Part shown: positions 1 through 6,244 of the stretch, piece by piece
Layout: every line of letters begins with the position of its first letter
Position numbering within the stretch: the stretch's first letter is position 1
NCBI GenBank assembly: GCA_946405325.1
Contig: CAMJGU010000009.1
Coordinates: 1-10,860, forward strand
From: an uncultured Clostridia bacterium
GTDB lineage: Bacteria > Bacillota_A > Clostridia > Oscillospirales > Oscillospiraceae
Length of the DNA stretch: 10,860 nt
Reading direction: 5' to 3'
The notes under the pieces: generated by a model
Seen by the model: the letters and a program-made list of their open reading frames with translations, nothing else
The model's database searches: none
Told to the model about the DNA's origin: nothing
Program-made: the position numbers and the translations under genes

Positions 1-1
1 G

Positions 2-280
2 CGCATCTCCATCAAGGACACCCGCGGCATCATCGACGCGATCCTGAACGGCGACGTGCTCAAGGCGCCCACCAAGAAGATCCCCATCTTCGACTTCGAG
101 GTTCCCACCGAGCTGCCCGGCGTGGACAGTGCCATCCTCGACCCGCGCGATACCTACGCCAACGCTTCCGAGTGGGACGAGAAGGCGAAGGATCTCGCCG
201 GCCGCTTCATCAAGAACTTCACCAAGTACACCGGCAACGACGCCGGCAAGGCGCTCGTCGCCGCAGGCCCGCACCTGTAA
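2..280 (+). CDS. pckA: Phosphoenolpyruvate carboxykinase (ATP), C-terminal end, partial
   Basis: Only the last 92 codons are in the window. The frame is open from position 2 to a TAA at 278-280. The enzyme interconverts oxaloacetate plus ATP with phosphoenolpyruvate, CO2 and ADP in the cytosol; in anaerobes it often runs towards oxaloacetate. The visible peptide matches the remembered C-terminus of E. coli PckA in order: [17 protein letters not shown], then [19 protein letters not shown], then the [10 protein letters not shown] ending (E. coli has ALVAAGPKL). The ATP- and metal-binding motifs lie upstream, outside the window. It is probably unrelated to the selenium/molybdenum genes and ends before a strong inverted repeat at 307-342. 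The family assignment is secure; the upstream part cannot be judged. Confidence 0.95.
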   Translation, partial: RISIKDTRGIIDAILNGDVLKAPTKKIPIFDFEVPTELPGVDSAILDPRDTYANASEWDEKAKDLAGRFIKNFTKYTGNDAGKALVAAGPHL

Positions 281-306
281 GCAAAAATTAGTTAGAGAGA
301 GTTGCT

Positions 307-342
307 ATGCGTTTTCCGCCGCTTTTGCGGCGGAAAACGCAT
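307..342 (+). repeat. Perfect 16-bp inverted repeat, possible pckA terminator
   Basis: The arms at 307-322 and 327-342 are exact reverse complements (ATGCGTTTTCCGCCGC) around a TTTT loop, 27 bases after the pckA stop. The stem is strong, with a GC core and an A/T block. It lacks the usual downstream T-run: the next bases are CAGCCATATTTTGCG. It may therefore be an imperfect terminator, an mRNA-stabilising 3' hairpin, or the first element of the structured leader before the next gene. Confidence 0.6.
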
Positions 343-344
343 CA

Positions 345-386
345 GCCATATTTTGCGATTGCCGCATAAGAGGCGAGCAAAATGGC
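345..386 (+). other. Second hairpin in the 281-452 leader
   Basis: ATTTTGC at 350-356 pairs exactly with GCAAAAT at 377-383. GCC at 345-347 can pair with GGC at 384-386 with a two-base bulge, and GCC at 361-363 with GGC at 372-374 inside. The fold is interrupted but consistent with a structured RNA element. I do not recognise a known riboswitch class, and the assignment rests only on base complementarity. Confidence 0.35.
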
Positions 387-394
387 GATCACCA

Positions 395-437
395 CAAAAT
401 TTGGGGAAAGGGCATCGCCCTTTCCAAGAAAATTTTG
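395..437 (+). promoter_or_regulatory. Hairpin abutting the flavoenzyme ribosome binding site
   Basis: GGAAAGGGC at 405-413 pairs perfectly with GCCCTTTCC at 417-425 around an ATC loop. CAAAATTT at 395-402 pairs with AAATTTTG at 430-437 across a small internal loop. The outer arm ends one base before the AAAGGAG Shine-Dalgarno (438-444) of the next gene. It could therefore affect translation initiation or act as an attenuator. No convincing T-run follows, so simple termination is unlikely. The function is inferred from position only. Confidence 0.45.
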
Positions 438-452
438 AAAGGAGCAAGCAGC

Positions 453-2525
453 ATGGACAAGAAGTACGAGGCCCTGTTTACCCCCTGGAAGATCGGGGAC
501 GTGGAGATCAAGAACCGCATCGTCCAGCCCTCCATGGGCGGCACCTCCCTGTTTGGCTGGCTGGAGCCGTGCCACTTCGACAAGGAGGCGGCGTATCACA
601 TCCTCAACCGCGCCCAGAACAACGTCGGCCTCGTGCTGCCGGGCATGCAGTGCGTGCGCGACACCATGGGCATCCCCGGCCGCCACTGGCTCTATCAGAA
701 CAAGAAGATGTTCAAAGACCTCGCCGAGTGGCTGCCGGAGTTCCACAAGACCGGCGCGAAGCTGTTCATCCAACTTGCCGGCGGCTTCGGCCGCTCCATG
801 GCCATCAATCAGATGATGGTGGACATGCTCAAAAATAAGGCCTTCGGCAAGATCGCCAGCGGCATCGTGGACGTGGACTACGCCTGCGCCTCGGCGTCCG
901 AGACGCCGAACCGCTGGTATCCCGAGCTCAAGTCCCGTCCGCTCACCATTGAAGAAATCCAGGAGATGGTGGACGCCTTCGGCAAGACCGCGAAGCTACT
1001 GCGCGAGGCGGGCGTGGACGGCGTGGAGATCCACGCGGTGCACGAGGGCTATCTGCTCGACCAGTTCACCATCGCCAACATGAACTACCGCACCGACCAG
1101 TACGGCGGCAGCTTTGAAAACCGCTTCCGCTTCCCGGTCGAGATCGTGCAGGAGATCAAGAAGCAGTGCGGCAATGACTTCCCCGTGGCGCTGCGCTACT
1201 CGGTCGTGTCCAAGACCAAGGGCTTCGGTCAGGGTGCCGTGCCCGGCGAGGAATTCGAGGAATTCGGCCGCGACATGGCGGAGTCCGAGAAGGCGATCAA
1301 GTACCTCGGCGACATGGGTTACGACTTCTTCGACTGCGACAACGGCACCTACGACGCGTGGTACTGGGCGCATCCGCCGGTCTACATGGACCACAACTGC
1401 AACCTTGCGGACGTGGAGCACATCAAGCAGTTCACCGACAAGCCGGTGGCCTGCGCGGGCAAAATGGAGCCGGAGGTCGCCGCCGCGGAGATCGCCGCGG
1501 GCAAGCTCGACGCCGTCGCCATCGCGCGCCAGAACCTCGTCGACCCTGAGTGGATCAACAAAATCATTGATAACCGCGTCGAGGACATCAAGCCCTGCAT
1601 CAACTGCCATAACGCCTGCTTCAGCTTCAACAAGTCCAAGGGAACGCCCAACATGCAGACGCTGGATGACTCCCTGCACCTCGCGCGCTGCGCGCTGACC
1701 CCGCCGACGATGCAGCACAACAAGTACAAGATCGTCCCCACCAGGCACCCGAAGAAGGTCGCCATCATCGGCGGCGGCATCGGCGGCATGGAGGCGGCGC
1801 TGGTGCTCAAAAAGCGCGGCCACACGCCGGTCATCTTCGAAAAGACCGACAAGCTCGGCGGCATGTATCTCTACGCCTCCGCCATGAGCTTCAAGGAGGC
1901 GGACAAGCAGCTGCTCCGTTGGTATGAGCGCGAGCTTCAGAAATACGACATCGAGGTGCGCTTCCACATGGAGATCAACGCGCCCGCCACGCTCAAACGC
2001 GAGTTTGACGAAGTCATCGTCTCCACCGGCGCAATGCCCAAGACGCTGCCCGTCCCAGGCTTCCACAAGACCATCAACTTCAAGCAGCTGCTGCTCAAGG
2101 AGGTCGACGCGGGCGACCGGATCGTGTTCTTCGGCGGCGGCCAGTCCTCCTGCGAGGCGGCGTATGAGATGGTGCTCCAGGGCAAGCACCCGATCATCGT
2201 CGAGTACGCCAACGACCTGATCGTCACTCCCGGCACCTGTCTCGCCAACGCCTCGTTCCTGCGCGAAATGCTGGCGTTCAAGAAGGTGCCCGTGTACCTC
2301 GAGCACACCATCACCGAGATCGGCGACGGCTACGTCATGGTCAAGCCCGCCAAGGGCGGCGACGCGTTCAGGATCGAGTGCGACAGCGTCGTGAACGGCA
2401 TTGGCTTCGTACCCGCACCGGTAGCGGCAACGGACAAGAAGGTGCATCACATCGGCACCTGCGAGAAGTGGGGCAACCTGCGCGACGTTATTTGGGGCGC
2501 GTGGGATGTGTGCATGAAGATCTGA
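453..2525 (+). CDS. FMN/FAD/[4Fe-4S] NAD(P)H-dependent ene-reductase, FadH/BaiCD-like
   Basis: This 690-residue cytosolic flavoenzyme is close to the length of E. coli 2,4-dienoyl-CoA reductase FadH. The family reduces activated C=C bonds, passing electrons from NAD(P)H through FAD and [4Fe-4S] to FMN. Residues 1-370 are an Old Yellow Enzyme TIM barrel with HAVHEGYLLDQF (His194, His197, Tyr200; the Tyr aligns with the FadH proton donor) and the signature at 211-227 (N-R-D-YGGS-ENR-RF). Cys382, Cys385, Cys389 and Cys413 form the cluster motif; the last gap of 23 residues is longer than the usual 11-12. A dinucleotide fold starts at VAIIGGGIGG (436) and a second at VFFGGGQSS (558). ATG 453 is chosen for its AAAGGAG site at 438-444; an upstream in-frame extension would overlap pckA. 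The substrate is unknown: a bile-acid-type, enoate or heterocycle reductase are all possible. It has its own terminator, so its link to the purine genes is proximity only. Confidence 0.88.
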   Translation: MDKKYEALFTPWKIGDVEIKNRIVQPSMGGTSLFGWLEPCHFDKEAAYHILNRAQNNVGLVLPGMQCVRDTMGIPGRHWLYQNKKMFKDLAEWLPEFHKTGAKLFIQLAGGFGRSMAINQMMVDMLKNKAFGKIASGIVDVDYACASASETPNRWYPELKSRPLTIEEIQEMVDAFGKTAKLLREAGVDGVEIHAVHEGYLLDQFTIANMNYRTDQYGGSFENRFRFPVEIVQEIKKQCGNDFPVALRYSVVSKTKGFGQGAVPGEEFEEFGRDMAESEKAIKYLGDMGYDFFDCDNGTYDAWYWAHPPVYMDHNCNLADVEHIKQFTDKPVACAGKMEPEVAAAEIAAGKLDAVAIARQNLVDPEWINKIIDNRVEDIKPCINCHNACFSFNKSKGTPNMQTLDDSLHLARCALTPPTMQHNKYKIVPTRHPKKVAIIGGGIGGMEAALVLKKRGHTPVIFEKTDKLGGMYLYASAMSFKEADKQLLRWYERELQKYDIEVRFHMEINAPATLKREFDEVIVSTGAMPKTLPVPGFHKTINFKQLLLKEVDAGDRIVFFGGGQSSCEAAYEMVLQGKHPIIVEYANDLIVTPGTCLANASFLREMLAFKKVPVYLEHTITEIGDGYVMVKPAKGGDAFRIECDSVVNGIGFVPAPVAATDKKVHHIGTCEKWGNLRDVIWGAWDVCMKI

Positions 2526-2533
2526 TAGGAATA

Positions 2534-2580
2534 AAAAGGATTGGGATTTGCTTGGCAAGTCCCAATCCTTTTGTTATTTC
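2534..2580 (+). terminator. Rho-independent terminator after the flavoenzyme
   Basis: The arms at 2534-2551 and 2555-2572 form an almost perfect 18-bp stem with one G-T pair and a TTG loop, nine bases after the stop codon. It ends in TTTTGTTATTTC. This clearly separates the flavoenzyme transcript from the permease. Confidence 0.92.
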
Positions 2581-2612
2581 AAAAAATATTTTTTGGAAGC
2601 TGACAAAAAGTC

Positions 2613-2640
2613 TTGCTTTCTTTCGCGTGCGATGTATAAT
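2613..2640 (+). promoter_or_regulatory. Sigma-70/A promoter of the purine permease
   Basis: The -35 TTGCTT (2613-2618) and a perfect -10 TATAAT (2635-2640) are 16 bp apart, in an AT-rich patch between a terminator and the permease start. The leader would be about 60 bases, too short for a standard purine riboswitch with an expression platform. The same -35, spacer length and -10 recur before the hydroxylase gene at 8761-8788. Confidence 0.8.
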
Positions 2641-2705
2641 AGTGCCAATCGTTCCGAGCAAACTCATACCGCTTATGGTCATGTTGAACAAAAGGAGGCT
2701 GTTCC

Positions 2706-4076
2706 ATGAAAAACGCACAGGAAGCCCGCGTGGAAAACATCTATCAGCTCGAAGGCCGCGTCCCCATCTCCCGCGCGATCCCGTTCGGCTTACAGCACGT
2801 GCTGGCGATGTTCGTCGCCAACATCGCGCCGCTCATCATCATCGCGTCCGTCGCTGTGTACAACGGTCAGCCGTTCAGCGCGGTGGAGACCGCGCGGCTG
2901 CTGCAAAACTGCATGATCATCGCCGGCATCGGCACCCTGATCCAGCTCTACCCGATCTGGAAGATCGGCTCGGGCCTCCCCGTGGTCATGGGCCTGAGCT
3001 TCACGTTCCTCGCAGCGTGTCTCTCCACCGCGTCGCAGGACTACGGCATCATGGTCGGCGGCATCATCGTCGGCGGTATCTTTGAGGGCATTCTGGGCCT
3101 GACGGCGCAGTACTGGCGCAGGATCATCACGCCGCTGCTCTCGTCCTGCGTGGTCATCGCCATCGGGCTGAGCATCCTGAACGTCGGCGTGTCGTCCTTC
3201 GGCTCCTCGGGCGCATATCCGCTCGGCTCGTGGCAGAACCTGCTGGTCGCCACCATCACGCTGGCGGCAGCGCTGGTGTTCCACACCACCTTAAAGGGCG
3301 TCGCCAAGCAGCTCTACGTGCTCCTCGGCATGCTGGTGGGCTACGTGGTGTCCATCTTCTTCGGCATGGTGGACTTCGGCGTGATGGGCGACACCATCAA
3401 AGAGATGGGCGTCGTCGCCATTCCGCAGCTCTTCGCGTTCAAGCCGATCTTCAAGCCCGGCGCGATCCTCTCGTTCTGCCTGGTGTTCATCGTCTCCGCG
3501 GTGGAGACCATCGGCGACACCACCGCCACCTGCACCGGCGGCCTCGGCCGCGACATCACGGCAAAAGAGGTCTCCGGCTCGCTGTGCGTGGACGGCTTCG
3601 TTTCCGCCATCTCCGGCGGCGTGTTCGGCTGCTCGCCCATCACGTCGTTCAGCCAGAACGTCGGTCTCATCTCCATGACCCACGTCGTCAACCGCTTCTG
3701 CATCATGTTCGGCGCGCTGGCGATGATCCTCGGCGGCTTGTTCCCGCCCATCGGCGCGTTCTTCACGACGCTTCCCGACTGCGTGCTGGGCGGCTGCACG
3801 GTCATCATGTTCGGCTCGATCATGATGGCGGGCATCCACATGATGCTCGAAGCCGGCGTCAACAACCGCAACACGCTGATCGCCGCCACGTCCATCTGCC
3901 TCGGCGTGGGCGTGACGCAGGTGGACGGCTTCTTCGACAACCTCCCCGCCATCTTCGGGGACATCTTCGCCGGCAACATGGTCGCGGGTGTGTTCGTGGT
4001 CGGCCTCGTCATGGAGCTGTGCCTTCCGAAGGATCCCGCCCGCTACGAAGCGCGGCAGGAGGACATCAAGAAGTGA
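2706..4076 (+). CDS. Purine permease, NCS2 (NAT) family, xanthine/urate type
   Basis: This is a 456-residue inner-membrane nucleobase transporter, predicted to have about 14 membrane segments as in the family, and to move xanthine or urate with protons. The first helix carries the NCS2 Gln-His pair in GLQHVLAMFVANIAPL. The family signature appears as QNVGLISMTH (Gln317, Asn318, Gly320). Glu267 in VETIGDTT and Asp296 in VDGF sit where XanQ-type transporters carry essential acidic residues. ATG 2706 follows a near-perfect AAAGGAGG at 2691-2698. It is a single-gene unit with its own promoter and terminator. Its position beside the selenium-dependent molybdenum hydroxylase system supports supply (or release) of that enzyme's purine. 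Uracil-only specificity is less likely from the XanP/UacT-like signature, but xanthine, urate and hypoxanthine cannot be told apart here. Confidence 0.9.
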   Translation: MKNAQEARVENIYQLEGRVPISRAIPFGLQHVLAMFVANIAPLIIIASVAVYNGQPFSAVETARLLQNCMIIAGIGTLIQLYPIWKIGSGLPVVMGLSFTFLAACLSTASQDYGIMVGGIIVGGIFEGILGLTAQYWRRIITPLLSSCVVIAIGLSILNVGVSSFGSSGAYPLGSWQNLLVATITLAAALVFHTTLKGVAKQLYVLLGMLVGYVVSIFFGMVDFGVMGDTIKEMGVVAIPQLFAFKPIFKPGAILSFCLVFIVSAVETIGDTTATCTGGLGRDITAKEVSGSLCVDGFVSAISGGVFGCSPITSFSQNVGLISMTHVVNRFCIMFGALAMILGGLFPPIGAFFTTLPDCVLGGCTVIMFGSIMMAGIHMMLEAGVNNRNTLIAATSICLGVGVTQVDGFFDNLPAIFGDIFAGNMVAGVFVVGLVMELCLPKDPARYEARQEDIKK

Positions 4077-4085
4077 TCTCCGGCA

Positions 4086-4116
4086 AAAAAGGTGCGGCGA
4101 AACGCCGCACCTTTTT
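4086..4116. terminator. Bidirectional terminator between permease and regulator
   Basis: The 14-bp arms at 4086-4099 and 4103-4116 (AAAAAGGTGCGGCG and its complement) flank an AAA loop. The A-run and T-run at the base allow termination on both strands. It lies between the permease stop (4074-4076) and the convergent regulator, whose TGA stop (4116-4118) overlaps the last stem base. Confidence 0.93.
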
Positions 4117-4466
4117 CATTGCAGATAAAACGCGAACTCCTCCGCGATCAGCGTCTCGCTGTACGCGCGAAGCCGCTCGCAGTAGCGCTCGTAGGCATCG
4201 AGGATACGCCGCGCGTCCTCCGTCAGCGCCGCGCCGCCGCCGTTCTTGCCGCCGGTGCTGGAGTCCAGCAGCTTCACGCCCAGCCCCGCCTCGGCGTTTT
4301 TCATGATCGTCCACGCCTTGGAGTACGCCATCTCCATCGCCTGCGCCGCCGCGCGCAGGGAGTGAAGCTCGTCCACATGGCGCAGCAGCTCCGCGATCCC
4401 CGGGCCGAAGCACTTCTGATCGGTGAACAGCCGCGCCGACACCACTGCGTGCAGGTTCTTTTTCAT
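4116..4466 (-). CDS. Single-domain ModE-like winged-helix regulator
   Basis: This 116-residue cytosolic DNA-binding protein resembles the N-terminal domain of ModE, the molybdate-responsive repressor. The helix-turn-helix spans about residues 33-62 (SLRAAAQAMEMAYSKAWTIM). It is followed by the typical wing TGGKNGGGAALT at 71-82; ModE has TGGKGGGGAVLT. The C-terminal molybdate-binding MOP domains of full ModE are absent, so how it senses metal, selenium or substrate is open. The start is ATG 4466, eight bases after an AAGGGGG site; a GTG at 4475 is in frame but sits inside that site. It is divergent from the DUF3343-yqeC-yqeB-selD operon, with overlapping promoters, and is the best local candidate to control the Se/Mo genes. 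Confidence 0.88.
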   Translation of the reverse strand: MKKNLHAVVSARLFTDQKCFGPGIAELLRHVDELHSLRAAAQAMEMAYSKAWTIMKNAEAGLGVKLLDSSTGGKNGGGAALTEDARRILDAYERYCERLRAYSETLIAEEFAFYLQ

Positions 4467-4495
4467 GGCAGGCACCCCCTTTTCGGAATGGTGCT

Positions 4496-4524
4496 ATTAT
4501 ATCCGATTTCCTGCCCCTTGTAAA
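4496..4524 (-). promoter_or_regulatory. Promoter of the ModE-like regulator
   Basis: Read on the minus strand, TTTACA (4524-4519) and TATAAT (4501-4496) are separated by 17 bp, a near-consensus sigma-A promoter about 30 bases before the start codon. Its -35 overlaps the -35 of the divergent operon promoter. Confidence 0.8.
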
Positions 4525-4546
4525 GCGCGGTCAGGTCTGCTATAAT
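4518..4546 (+). promoter_or_regulatory. Promoter of the DUF3343-yqeC-yqeB-selD operon
   Basis: TTGTAA (4518-4523) and a perfect TATAAT (4541-4546) are 17 bp apart. The -35 hexamer shares five bases (4519-4523) with the opposite-strand -35. A protein bound near 4518-4524 could control both transcripts at once. Confidence 0.75.
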
Positions 4547-4584
4547 CATCTTGATATTTCTGCAAGAATAACGAAGGTGTTGAC

Positions 4585-4821
4585 ATGAGAGAAAAGACGC
4601 CGCGGGTCGTGGTCACGTTCCACACGACCGCCGAGGCGATGGCGACGGAGCGGCTGTGCCGCGACAAGGGGATCGCAGGCAAGCTGATCTCCGCACCGCG
4701 GACGCTTTCCGCGGACTGCGGCATCGCGTGGAGCGGCCCCGCCGGGACCCGCGCGGCGCTGGAAGCGGCGCTGACGGCGGCGGCCATCGAATTCGCCGGC
4801 GTCCATGAACTGACGATATGA
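4585..4821 (+). CDS. DUF3343 putative Se/S carrier-like protein
   Basis: A 78-residue soluble protein of the DUF3343 family, which recurs in selenium-utilising anaerobes beside SelD, YedF and molybdenum hydroxylase genes and is proposed to carry selenium or sulfur. It opens with VVVTFHTTAEAMATERLC and contains the family hallmark APRTLSADCGIAW, placing a conserved Cys at 45; Cys25 is a second cysteine. ATG 4585 has a modest GAAGGTG site upstream. Its stop overlaps the next start (ATGA), so it is translationally coupled to yqeC. It is the first gene of the operon. The family assignment is strong; the biochemical role is a proposal from family context, not shown by the sequence. Confidence 0.85.
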   Translation: MREKTPRVVVTFHTTAEAMATERLCRDKGIAGKLISAPRTLSADCGIAWSGPAGTRAALEAALTAAAIEFAGVHELTI

Positions 4822-5459
4822 AGATTTCACCGCTATTGCACATCGGGCGCGGCGTGACCGCGCTCATCGGCGGCGGCGGCAAGACCACGCTGCTCTACAC
4901 GCTCTCGGAGGAGCTCCGCAAAACCGGCAGCGTGGTACTCTGTACCTCCACGTACATCCGTGTGCCGGAGCAGTACCCGCTCGTCACCGGCGGCGCGGAG
5001 GAATTGCGCGACGCGCTCGAACGGCACGGCGCGGTCTGCGCCGGAACCCCCGCCGAGGACGGCAAGCTGACCGCTCCGCCGATTCCTTTCGAGGAATTGG
5101 CGCGGCTCGCGGACTATGTGCTGGTGGAGGCGGACGGCGCCAAGGGCCTGCCGCTCAAGATCCATGCCGCGCACGAGCCGGTAATCCCGGAGAACGCATC
5201 CCGTGTGGTACTGGTCGTCGGCGCGGACGGGTTCGGAAAGCCGCTCTCGCAGGTCTGCCACCGGGCAGTCGAGAATGTGATCGCCACGCCGGAGTGGCTG
5301 GCGCGGCACATCGCCGCCGAGGGCTTCGGCGACCGCGTTTATATTAACAAAGTCGAATCCGCCGAGGACTACGCCGCGGCGGAGGAGCTGGCGAAACGGC
5401 TCAGCTGCCCCGTGGTGGCGGGGAGCCTGCATCAGGGGGTGTATGTATGCTTACGTTGA
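4818..5459 (+). CDS. yqeC: Selenium cofactor biosynthesis protein YqeC
   Basis: A 213-residue soluble P-loop protein. The Walker A-like loop GGGGKTT is at 18-24, and the family motif VLVEADGAKGLPLK is at 101-114. YqeC accompanies YqeB wherever selenium-dependent molybdenum hydroxylases occur and is inferred to help mature the labile-selenium cofactor; the exact reaction is not established. The start is ATG 4818, overlapping the DUF3343 stop by four bases. The gene overlaps yqeB by 13 bases, with a GGGGG-containing ribosome site inside its own end. The tight coupling suggests the three products act together. The length fits the family. Confidence 0.92.
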   Translation: MKISPLLHIGRGVTALIGGGGKTTLLYTLSEELRKTGSVVLCTSTYIRVPEQYPLVTGGAEELRDALERHGAVCAGTPAEDGKLTAPPIPFEELARLADYVLVEADGAKGLPLKIHAAHEPVIPENASRVVLVVGADGFGKPLSQVCHRAVENVIATPEWLARHIAAEGFGDRVYINKVESAEDYAAAEELAKRLSCPVVAGSLHQGVYVCLR

Positions 5460-6244
5460 TCCGCGGCGCGGGCGACATCGCCAGCGGGATTGCCCTGCGG
5501 CTCTGGCGCAGCGGTATTCAGGTGGTGATGACCGAGATCGAGCGCCCCACCACCATCCGCCGCACGGTTGCGTTCTCCGACGCGGTGGTGAACGGCGAAC
5601 AGATCGTCGAGGACGTGACCGCGCAGCGCGCGGACACCACCAAGGAAGCGTGGAAAATTCTGACGCGCGGCAGCATTCCCGTCCTCGTCGATCCTGACTG
5701 CGCCTGCCGCGACGCGATCCGGCCCGACGCGCTGGTGGACGCCGTCCTCGCCAAGCGCAACCTCGGCACCGCTATCACCGACGCGCCCATTGTGGTGGGC
5801 GTCGGTCCCGGCTTTACGGCGGGCGTCGACTGTCACGCGGTGGTGGAGACCATGCGCGGGCACACGCTGGGTCGGGTCATCTACGATGGCCCCGCGCTGC
5901 CCAACACCAACATCCCCGGCCTCATCGGCGGCTTCGCGGGCGAGCGGGTGCTCCGCGCCCCAGCGGATGGCGTTTTTCATGGCCTGCGCCGCATCGGCGA
6001 TCTCGTTGAAGCGGGCGAAACCGTCGGCACCGTTGCGGGCGTTCCCATGACGGCGACGATCTCCGGCGTGCTGCGCGGGCTGCTGGCGGACGGCGTGACG
6101 GTGAAGAAAGGCTTAAAATCCGGCGACGTCGACCCCCGCGGCAAGGCGGAATACTGCCGCACCGCGTCGGATAAAGCCCTCGCCGTCGGCGGCGGGGTAC
6201 TGGAAGCGATCTTACATTTTGAGGCGATGCATCATGGAAAATGA
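5447..6244 (+). CDS. yqeB: Selenium-dependent Mo-cofactor maturation protein YqeB (EF2563 family)
   Basis: A 265-residue protein of the EF2563/YqeB family, the defining marker of the selenium-dependent molybdenum hydroxylase system. The N-terminus is a Rossmann-like loop, IRGAGDIASGIA (5-16). Further conserved features are VDPDCACRDAI with Cys85 and Cys87, GVGPGFTAGVDCHAVVET with Cys129, and RGHTLGRVI. The cysteines are candidates for selenium handling, but this is inference. The C-terminal half has an HlyD/lipoyl-like stretch (APADGVFHGL...IGDLVEAGETVG). ATG 5447 lies inside the yqeC end, and the stop lies inside selD, so it is coupled on both sides. Related XdhC-type proteins insert sulfur into Mo cofactors; YqeB is thought to be the selenium counterpart. 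Confidence 0.92.
   Translation: MLTLIRGAGDIASGIALRLWRSGIQVVMTEIERPTTIRRTVAFSDAVVNGEQIVEDVTAQRADTTKEAWKILTRGSIPVLVDPDCACRDAIRPDALVDAVLAKRNLGTAITDAPIVVGVGPGFTAGVDCHAVVETMRGHTLGRVIYDGPALPNTNIPGLIGGFAGERVLRAPADGVFHGLRRIGDLVEAGETVGTVAGVPMTATISGVLRGLLADGVTVKKGLKSGDVDPRGKAEYCRTASDKALAVGGGVLEAILHFEAMHHGK

Noticed and set aside
129..452. N-terminal extension of the flavoenzyme back to position 129
   Set aside because: It would overlap pckA in another frame, pass through the hairpin region, and ignore the well-placed AAAGGAG before ATG 453. The family also begins at about this point.
996..2558. A 520-codon open frame on the minus strand opposite the flavoenzyme
   Set aside because: It is low-complexity and domain-free, and would run through the terminator at 2534-2580. 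It is a shadow of the real gene.
2641..2705. Purine riboswitch in the permease leader
   Set aside because: Only about 60 bases separate the predicted start of transcription from the ribosome site, and I see no conserved three-way junction or aptamer loops.
4467..4475. GTG start at 4475 for the ModE-like gene
   Set aside because: The GTG shares its first base with the AAGGGGG ribosome site, leaving no spacing. ATG 4466 is eight bases away from the site.
6219..6233. TTG start at 6219 for selD
   Set aside because: The GAGG at 6221-6224 is correctly spaced for ATG 6234 and would lie inside the coding region of a TTG start.
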